From the NCBI RefSeq assembly GCF_024622975.1, contig NZ_JANJZT010000001.1, positions 1-64,000 of the forward strand: DNA of 64,000 nt, in the 5' to 3' direction. Positions 59,003 to 64,000 of the stretch are shown piece after piece. The DNA comes from Blautia caecimuris (GTDB lineage: Bacteria; Bacillota; Clostridia; Lachnospirales; Lachnospiraceae). Position 1 is the stretch's first letter. Every line of letters starts with the position of its first letter. A program made the translations under genes and the position numbers. The notes under the pieces were generated by a model. That model saw only the letters and a list, made by a program, of their open reading frames with translations. It was not told the origin of the DNA and did not search any database.

Positions 59003-59047
59003 CATGACAAAATACCTGGCGGGACAGTACCGTGTGAACAGCTACGC
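59003..59047. repeat. Dispersed extragenic repeat, copy 2
   Basis: Shares ACCTGGCGGGACAG and most flanking bases with 14870-14915. It lies between the cca terminator and the cotS-like start. Confidence 0.6.
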
Positions 59048-59107
59048 ATAATTTCCGCTCCTCTGTACATAAGTATAGAAAGTACAAAAAATGAGGGGGA
59101 AGCAGAT

Positions 59108-60091
59108 TTGTATGATTATGGATTCAGCGTTCTGGAACAGTACGAGCTGACTGTAAAAAGTACAGCCCGTACCAGAGGAGGACTTCTCTGTCAGACTGAC
59201 AGAAGTCCGGCAGTATTACGTGAACAGAGAGGCTCGGGAAAAAAACTTCAGAAGCAGCAGGAGCTTCTTTTAAAGCTGGAGGAAAATGGTTGTCTGGTAG
59301 ATACCTTTCTGGAAAATAAAGAAGGAGAGCTTATTTCAACTGACCGGGATGGAATTTCCTATACTCTTCAGCGCTGGTATGAAGGGCGGGAATGTGATAC
59401 AAGATCCAGAGAACAGATTCTGCAGGCAGTGGGGATGCTTGCCGGGATCCATAAAGAAATGAAACTTCCGACAGACCTTTCTTATATGGAAGAAAATCTG
59501 AATGACGAGTATCAGCGCCATAATCAGGAACTGAGGAAAATTCGCAGATTTATCAGAAAAAAAGGTCCTGCGTGTGCTTTTGAAAAGGAATATTTAAAAT
59601 CTGTGGAATGGTTTCTGGCGAGAGGAGAGCTGGCTGTAAATATGCTCAGGGCGTCTTCCTATGCAGACCTTCGGGAAAAGGCAAAAGAAGAAGGCACAGT
59701 CTGCCACGGGGAATACAATCAGCATAACGTTCTGATACTGAAATCAAAGACGGCAGTAACAGGGTTCTCACACTGGTGTTTTGGAATCCAGATCGGAGAT
59801 CTTTACCACTTTATGAGAAAAATACTGGAAAAATCAGGCTGGAATATAAATTTAGCAGAAGAAATGCTAAAAACATACCACAGAATCCGCCCGATTTCCG
59901 CAGAAGAGTGGGAAAACCTGAAGATCCGGTTTACTTATCCGGAAAAATTCTGGAAATTGTCCAACTACTATTATACCCACAACAAAGCATGGATTTCTGA
60001 AAAAAATACGGAAAAGCTTCAGGCGCTGATCAGACAGAAAGAAAAATGGGAAGCTTTCGGAGAACAATGTTTTAAAGAATACAATTTTTAA
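59108..60091 (+). CDS. CotS-family spore coat kinase-like protein
   Basis: 327 residues from TTG 59108, with GAGGGGG 8 nt upstream. The start YDYGFSVLEQYELTVKSTAR and TRGGLLCQTD are typical of CotS/CotI/YsxE proteins, which have a protein-kinase or aminoglycoside-phosphotransferase-like fold (catalytic-loop region CHGEYNQHNVLI, metal site region IQIGDLYHFMRKI). An in-frame extension to 58922 is rejected because it reads through the cca terminator and the dispersed repeat. In B. subtilis such proteins belong to the spore coat. Confidence 0.85.
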   Translation: MYDYGFSVLEQYELTVKSTARTRGGLLCQTDRSPAVLREQRGSGKKLQKQQELLLKLEENGCLVDTFLENKEGELISTDRDGISYTLQRWYEGRECDTRSREQILQAVGMLAGIHKEMKLPTDLSYMEENLNDEYQRHNQELRKIRRFIRKKGPACAFEKEYLKSVEWFLARGELAVNMLRASSYADLREKAKEEGTVCHGEYNQHNVLILKSKTAVTGFSHWCFGIQIGDLYHFMRKILEKSGWNINLAEEMLKTYHRIRPISAEEWENLKIRFTYPEKFWKLSNYYYTHNKAWISEKNTEKLQALIRQKEKWEAFGEQCFKEYNF

Positions 60092-60201
60092 AATACAGAC
60101 AGAAGGAATTTTATATACTGTTTACACAGCATGTTTCCGGGGAATTTTAGATTTGGGGGTCACCGGAGCCTGAAATTTTATGAAGGAGAAACTGTTCAGA
60201 C

Positions 60202-60230
60202 TTCCCTTTTTCAGAAAACAGGTGTATAAT
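60202..60230 (+). promoter_or_regulatory. Possible promoter of the phosphoglucomutase gene
   Basis: TATAAT (60225-60230) lies 17 bp after a poor -35 (TTCCCT, 60202-60207). Nothing else is visible in 60092-60288. Confidence 0.45.
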
Positions 60231-60288
60231 TAGAAATCATAAACTTCGCAGAGCGCAGTTTAAAAAAGATATAGGGAGGTACAGCGGT

Positions 60289-62022
60289 ATGGATTACAGA
60301 GAAGTATATGAGCAGTGGCTTGCGAACCCATACTTCGATGATGCAACAAAAGAGGAACTGAAGAACATCGCAGAAGAAGAGAATGAAATCAAAGAACGTT
60401 TTTATATGGATCTGGAATTTGGTACGGCGGGCCTGCGCGGAATCATCGGTGCAGGTACAAACCGTATGAATATTTATGTAGTAAGAAGAGCAACCCAGGG
60501 GCTTGCAAATTATATTGCAAAAGTGGGCAAACAGTCCCAGGGTGTTGCAATTGCCTATGATTCCCGCCATATGTCACCGGAGTTTGCCCAGGAAGCAGCT
60601 CTCTGTCTTGCTGCAAACGGAATTAAGGCATATATTTTTGAGTCTTTAAGACCTACACCGGAGCTCTCTTTTGCAGTCCGTCACCTTGGCTGTGTTGCGG
60701 GAATTAATATCACTGCCAGCCATAACCCGCCGGAATACAATGGATACAAGGTATACTGGGAGGACGGCGCTCAGATCACTCCGCCTCATGATACCGGAAT
60801 CATGGGAGAGGTAAAGGCAATCTCCGACTGGAATACTGTAAAAACCATGGACAAGGCCCAGGCAGAAAAAGCAGGCCTTTATGAAGTGATCGGCCAGAAG
60901 ATTGACGATGCCTATATGGAAGAGCTGAAAAAACAGGTGATCCATCAGGATGCCATTGAGGCAGAGGGCAAAAAACTGAAGATCGTTTATACACCTCTTC
61001 ACGGAACCGGAAATATTCCTGCAAGAAGGATCCTGAAGGAGCTGGGCTTTGAAAACGTATATGTTGTTAAGGAGCAGGAGCTTCCGGACGGCGCGTTCCC
61101 TACAGTAAGCTATCCGAATCCTGAAGCAGCCGAAGCCTTTGAACTTGGCCTGAAGCTTGCAAAAGAAGTGGATGCGGATCTTGTTCTTGCCACGGATCCG
61201 GATGCAGACCGTCTGGGTGTGCGCGTAAAAGATAAAAACGGCGAATACCATGACCTGACAGGAAATATGTCTGGCTGTCTTCTTGCAAACTATGAGATCG
61301 GACAGCGCAGAGCAGTAAACGGAAGTCTTCCGGAGGACGGCGCTCTGATCAAGACAATTGTTACCAGCAATCTGGCAGATGCCATTGCAAAAGGCTATGG
61401 CGTTGATCTCATTGAGGTTCTGACAGGATTTAAGTTTATCGGTCAGCAGATTCTGGGCTTTGAGAACAGCGGAAAGGGAACTTATCTTTTCGGTTTTGAA
61501 GAGAGCTATGGCTGCCTGATCGGTACATACGCAAGAGATAAGGATGCGATTGTGGCTACAATGGCGCTGTGCGAGGCTGCCGCTTACTATAAGACTCAGG
61601 GAAAAACTCTCTGGGATGCAATGATCGAGATGTATGACCAGTACGGATATTATAAGGATGATATCAAATCCATTACTCTGAAAGGAATTGAGGGACTTCA
61701 GAAGATCCAGGAGATCATGGATACTCTTCGTAAGAATCCTCCGGCAGAGTTTGCAGGACATAAGGTAGTTTCTGCAAGAGATTATAAAAAGGATACCATT
61801 ACAGATCTGGCAACCGGAGAGGTGAAGCCTACCGGACTTCCGAATTCCAATGTTCTGTACTATGACCTGACAGATGATGCATGGGTATGTGTCCGCCCGT
61901 CCGGTACAGAACCAAAAGTAAAATTCTACTATGGAGTAAAAGGAACTTCCCTTGAGGATGCAGATGAAAAGTCTGCAGTCATGGGCAAGGCTGTTCTTGA
62001 TATGGTCAATACAATGATGTAA
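60289..62022 (+). CDS. Alpha-phosphoglucomutase/phosphomannomutase
   Basis: 577 residues of the alpha-D-phosphohexomutase family, PgcA/PMM2-like long form. Phosphoserine loop TASHNPPEYNGYKVY, metal loop ATDPDADRLGV, sugar loop GFEESYGCLIG and phosphate-binding RPSGTEPKVKFYYGV are all intact, as is LEFGTAGLRGIIGAG near the start. It interconverts glucose-6-P and glucose-1-P, feeding UDP-glucose and polysaccharide synthesis. GGGAGG precedes the ATG. Confidence 0.93.
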   Translation: MDYREVYEQWLANPYFDDATKEELKNIAEEENEIKERFYMDLEFGTAGLRGIIGAGTNRMNIYVVRRATQGLANYIAKVGKQSQGVAIAYDSRHMSPEFAQEAALCLAANGIKAYIFESLRPTPELSFAVRHLGCVAGINITASHNPPEYNGYKVYWEDGAQITPPHDTGIMGEVKAISDWNTVKTMDKAQAEKAGLYEVIGQKIDDAYMEELKKQVIHQDAIEAEGKKLKIVYTPLHGTGNIPARRILKELGFENVYVVKEQELPDGAFPTVSYPNPEAAEAFELGLKLAKEVDADLVLATDPDADRLGVRVKDKNGEYHDLTGNMSGCLLANYEIGQRRAVNGSLPEDGALIKTIVTSNLADAIAKGYGVDLIEVLTGFKFIGQQILGFENSGKGTYLFGFEESYGCLIGTYARDKDAIVATMALCEAAAYYKTQGKTLWDAMIEMYDQYGYYKDDIKSITLKGIEGLQKIQEIMDTLRKNPPAEFAGHKVVSARDYKKDTITDLATGEVKPTGLPNSNVLYYDLTDDAWVCVRPSGTEPKVKFYYGVKGTSLEDADEKSAVMGKAVLDMVNTMM

Positions 62023-62034
62023 TGCGGTGAGAAG

Positions 62035-62421
62035 ATGCAGAATTTTGATGAATTTATGGAAGTGGTGCGAAAAATCCGCAAAAGCTGTCCCTGGGATAAG
62101 GTGCAGACTCATGAAAGTCTGAAACCTTATCTGATCAGTGAGACAAATGAGCTTCTGGAGGGAATTGATCGTCTGAAAACACAGAATGACAGTGAAAATC
62201 TCTGTGAGGAGCTGGGAGACGTGCTGTTTCAGGTTGCTCTCCACAGTGTGATCGCCCAGGAAGAGGGGCTGTTTACTATTGAGGATGTGATCGATGGTAT
62301 TTCTTCAAAAATGCAGTTTCGTCATCCGAAAATCTTTGTTCCGGAGGATGAGACAATGACCTCTCTTTCCTGGGATCAGCTGAAAGAAATCGAAAAGAGC
62401 AGGAAGACGAAAAAGCTCTGA
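62035..62421 (+). CDS. mazG: MazG-family nucleoside triphosphate pyrophosphohydrolase (short form)
   Basis: 128 residues with the MazG signature SCPWDKVQTHESLKPYLI, the metal-binding ExxE-12-ExxD helices (SETNELLEGI, CEELGDVLFQVAL) and FRHPKIF. It hydrolyses non-canonical or excess NTPs. It is a single-domain version; in Bacillus the MazG domain of YabN stands in the same neighbourhood ahead of yabO-yabP-yabQ, which agrees with the genes that follow here. Confidence 0.92.
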   Translation: MQNFDEFMEVVRKIRKSCPWDKVQTHESLKPYLISETNELLEGIDRLKTQNDSENLCEELGDVLFQVALHSVIAQEEGLFTIEDVIDGISSKMQFRHPKIFVPEDETMTSLSWDQLKEIEKSRKTKKL

Positions 62422-62516
62422 AAAGTATTTCAGAAGCATTAGCCGGAAGCGTTACTTTTTACTCCGTTCACAGTAACCTGAAAGCCCCGGTTTACGGGGA
62501 TTTGCCACAAAAAACC

Positions 62517-62545
62517 TTGACAATCTACAGGAAAAGGTATATAAA
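62517..62545 (+). promoter_or_regulatory. Promoter of hup
   Basis: TTGACA (62517-62522) and TATAAA (62540-62545) are 17 bp apart. A CCCCG/CGGGG hairpin upstream (about 62486-62500) may end mazG transcription. Confidence 0.8.
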
Positions 62546-62619
62546 TAGTAAATAGCGTGTGATCGACAGGAAGCATAACGCGATAATAAAGAAAGAGAGC
62601 ATTTATAGGAGGAAACACC

Positions 62620-62898
62620 ATGAATAAAACAGAATTAGTAGCAGCAATGGCGAAAGAGACAAATCTTTCCAGGAAAGATGTAGAAGCAGTCCTGAAATCT
62701 TTCACCGATGTTGTAGCATCCGAGCTCAAAAAAGGCGGAAAAATTCAGCTTGTAGGATTTGGTACCTTTGAGGTAAGCGAGAGAGCTGCAAGAGAAGGAA
62801 GAAATCCTCATACTGGTGAAACCATGAAAATCGAAGCTTCCAAAGCACCGAAATTCAAAGCTGGTAAGGCTTTAAAGGATCTTGTAAACGATAAATAA
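62620..62898 (+). CDS. hup: HU family DNA-binding protein
   Basis: 92 residues, normal for HU. MNKTELVAAMAKETNLSRKD, GFGTFEVSERAAREGRNP and TGETMKIEASKAPKFKAGK are the conserved core and DNA-binding arm. Histone-like nucleoid protein. GGAGGAAA precedes the ATG; own promoter and terminator. Confidence 0.97.
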   Translation: MNKTELVAAMAKETNLSRKDVEAVLKSFTDVVASELKKGGKIQLVGFGTFEVSERAAREGRNPHTGETMKIEASKAPKFKAGKALKDLVNDK

Positions 62899-62911
62899 TA
62901 AAGTTCAGCAG

Positions 62912-62939
62912 AGGGGGAACAGCGTGTTCCCCCTTTTTC
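62912..62939 (+). terminator. Terminator of hup
   Basis: AGGGGGAACA (62912-62921) pairs perfectly with TGTTCCCCCT (62925-62934) and ends in five Ts. Confidence 0.92.
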
Positions 62940-62974
62940 TATAGAATACAGAAAAAAAGAACAGGAGATTTTGT

Positions 62975-63214
62975 ATGCGTCTTGATAAATATCTGAAGGT
63001 TTCCCGTCTTATTAAAAGAAGAACAGTGGCAAACGAAGCCTGTGATGCGGGAAGAGTTTTGCTTAATGATAAACCTGCCAGAGCTTCTGCGGCAGTAAAG
63101 GCCGGAGACATTGTGGAGATCCAGTTTGGCGGAAAAAGCGTTAAGGTGGAAGTTCTTGATGTAAAAGAGACAGTCCGCAAGGAAGAGGCGGAAAGTATGT
63201 TCCGCTATCTGTAG
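62975..63214 (+). CDS. rqcP: S4-domain RNA-binding protein RqcP (YabO)
   Basis: 79 residues, a single S4 domain (MRLDKYLKVSRLIKRRTVAN, AGRVLLNDKPARASAAVKAG). RqcP works with RqcH on stalled 50S subunits during alanine tailing. It lies ahead of yabP and yabQ as in Bacillus. Confidence 0.92.
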   Translation: MRLDKYLKVSRLIKRRTVANEACDAGRVLLNDKPARASAAVKAGDIVEIQFGGKSVKVEVLDVKETVRKEEAESMFRYL

Positions 63215-63221
63215 TTTTTAC

Positions 63222-63251
63222 GTCTATTTATAAGGGCTGTTTCATACATTG
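63222..63251 (+). promoter_or_regulatory. Candidate sigma-E promoter of yabP-yabQ
   Basis: CATACATT (63244-63251) fits the sigma-E -10 consensus CATACAHT; GTCTATTT (63222-63229), 14 bp upstream, is a plausible -35. The -10 overlaps the left arm of an inverted repeat, CATTGTTT (63247-63254) with AAACAATG (63263-63270), just before the yabP ribosome binding site. yabP is sigma-E-dependent in B. subtilis. Confidence 0.4.
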
Positions 63252-63282
63252 TTTATGGAAAGAAACAATGGGAGGCTGACCC

Positions 63283-63564
63283 TTGGAAGAGAAAAAAACA
63301 ATGTGCGCCCACAGACTGTCCCTTGATAACCGACAGGAGGGCACGGTTACAGGCGTCCGGGACATTCATTCCTTTAATGAAAGCGAGATTTTGCTGGAAA
63401 CAGAGGCCGGAAGACTTTCTGTAAAAGGAGAACTGCTCCATGTGCGGAGACTGAATCTGGAAAAGGGAGAGGCCGATATTGAAGGAAAAATAAACAGCTT
63501 AACCTATCTTTCAAAAAAGACAGAAAACAAAGAAGAATCTCTGCTGAAGCGGATGTTCCGGTAA
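63283..63564 (+). CDS. yabP: Sporulation protein YabP
   Basis: 93 residues from TTG 63283 with GGGAGG 7 nt upstream; ATG 63301 is a fallback start. The YabP/YqfC-type core is visible: HRLSLDNRQEGTVTGVRDIH, SFNESEILLETEAGRLSVKG, LHVRRLNLEKGEADIEGKI. It is a mother-cell sporulation protein needed in the cortex stage together with YabQ, encoded next. Confidence 0.9.
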   Translation: MEEKKTMCAHRLSLDNRQEGTVTGVRDIHSFNESEILLETEAGRLSVKGELLHVRRLNLEKGEADIEGKINSLTYLSKKTENKEESLLKRMFR

Positions 63565-63567
63565 AAT

Positions 63568-64000
63568 ATGAGCGGTTATATGGAGTATGAGGCAGTACTG
63601 TTTCTTCTGTCTGTGGTGATGGGGGCGGCTCTGTTTCTCTTTTATAAGATTCTGACTGCCCTGAGAAAAGTGATTTCCCATCCGTCCTGGGCAGTGGATG
63701 TGGAAGACCTTTTTTACTGGACTGCAGCAGGGATTTTTATGTTCTCTGTGATATACAGGTTCAATCAGGGAACCCTCAGATGTTTTCTTTTTGCAGGAAG
63801 TATTCTGGGAGCTGTTCTGTGCCGGGGGACGGTGGCAGATCTGTTTGAGCGGATTCTTGTGTTTCTGTGCGGGATTCCGGTGAATTTTGTAAAATTTTCA
63901 ACAAAGAGGTTGCTATTTCTCTTTAAAAGATGTAGTATTTTATTGTATAAGTATCAAACTATGCAAAAAAGAAAAGGTTTTAAAACAAAGAGGATCAGTC
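63568..64000 (+). CDS. yabQ: Sporulation protein YabQ, N-terminal part (partial at window edge)
   Basis: ATG at 63568, three bases after the yabP stop, opens a frame still running at the window edge (144 codons seen). It begins MSGYMEYEAVLFLLSVVMGA and has TM segments at about 7-28, 50-66 and 72-90, with VDVEDLFYWTAAGIFMFSVI typical of YabQ, a membrane protein required for spore cortex formation. DivIC normally follows; it is outside the window. Confidence 0.88.
   Translation, partial: MSGYMEYEAVLFLLSVVMGAALFLFYKILTALRKVISHPSWAVDVEDLFYWTAAGIFMFSVIYRFNQGTLRCFLFAGSILGAVLCRGTVADLFERILVFLCGIPVNFVKFSTKRLLFLFKRCSILLYKYQTMQKRKGFKTKRIS

Noticed and set aside
58922-59107. N-terminal extension of the cotS-like gene
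   Set aside because: It would translate the cca terminator hairpin and the dispersed repeat; the family start and a GAGGGGG site support TTG 59108.
60646-62244. Long minus-strand open frame of 532 codons
   Set aside because: It is antisense to the phosphoglucomutase and mazG genes, which have intact catalytic motifs; composition is that of a shadow frame.

Overview
The window reads as a chromosomal segment of a Gram-positive, endospore-forming anaerobe of the Lachnospiraceae (Clostridia), most like Blautia or Ruminococcus-type gut bacteria. This rests on moderate GC, strong AGGAGG-type ribosome binding sites, T-box leaders on two aminoacyl-tRNA synthetase genes, sporulation genes (spoIIGA-sigE, cwlD, a cotS-like gene, yabP-yabQ), a MurT/GatD pair, rubredoxin and many Lachnospiraceae-type hypothetical proteins. 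No rRNA, tRNA or CRISPR array is visible. The genus is an inference.

Layout. 1-2.6 kb: right end of a transposon (transposase tail plus ExeA-type ATPase), a GNAT gene cut off beside it, and an AT-rich tyrosine recombinase gene. 2.65-4.1 kb: MATE efflux pump. 4.3-8.5 kb: envelope polysaccharide control module (Wzz/CpsC-like, BY-kinase, a degenerate SGNH protein, LCP ligase, small exported protein) without glycosyltransferases. 8.6-8.8 kb: a separate short transcription unit. 8.9-10.8 kb: hflK-hflC. 11.1-14.7 kb: rpmJ-rpsM-rpsK-rpsD-rpoA-rplQ, cut off from the rest of the usual ribosomal-protein cluster. 15.2-17.5 kb: murT-gatD and rubredoxin. 17.6-27.2 kb: sugar-binding-type lipoprotein, xpt, a CsoR-like repressor, Mrp ATPase, a long one-piece purL, divergent tetR/degV. 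27.2-30.4 kb: T-box-thrS and aroD. 30.4-33.4 kb: sporulation block spoIIGA-sigE-unknown-cwlD. 33.5-37.8 kb: two tandem DUF2298 membrane proteins. 37.9-38.4 kb: HD hydrolase.

38.5-52.8 kb is the main accessory region: a divergent 499-residue HTH regulator followed by nine genes ending in a strong terminator. Seven encode proteins with a zinc ribbon, most of them also membrane-spanning; two of these are giant WG-repeat proteins. Two more encode secreted, C-terminally anchored proteins with two NPCBM-like domains and 40-residue Cys-rich repeats. At least three promoters there carry the same upstream motif (CTGCC-N9-TGYCAC, looser at one). I know of no described system with this composition; it is the best candidate for new biology here.

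52.9-64 kb: housekeeping again: Sua5/YwlC, rpiB, dCMP deaminase, T-box-proS, cca, cotS-like, phosphoglucomutase, mazG, hup, and the rqcP-yabP-yabQ cluster running off the right edge.

Two loci (spoIIGA and the HD-hydrolase gene) share an unusual start region: the 3' arm of a terminator-like hairpin serves as the Shine-Dalgarno sequence and its T tract as the spacer to ATG. At spoIIGA the promoter lies inside the hairpin loop, so read-through would be stopped while promoter-initiated RNA escapes.
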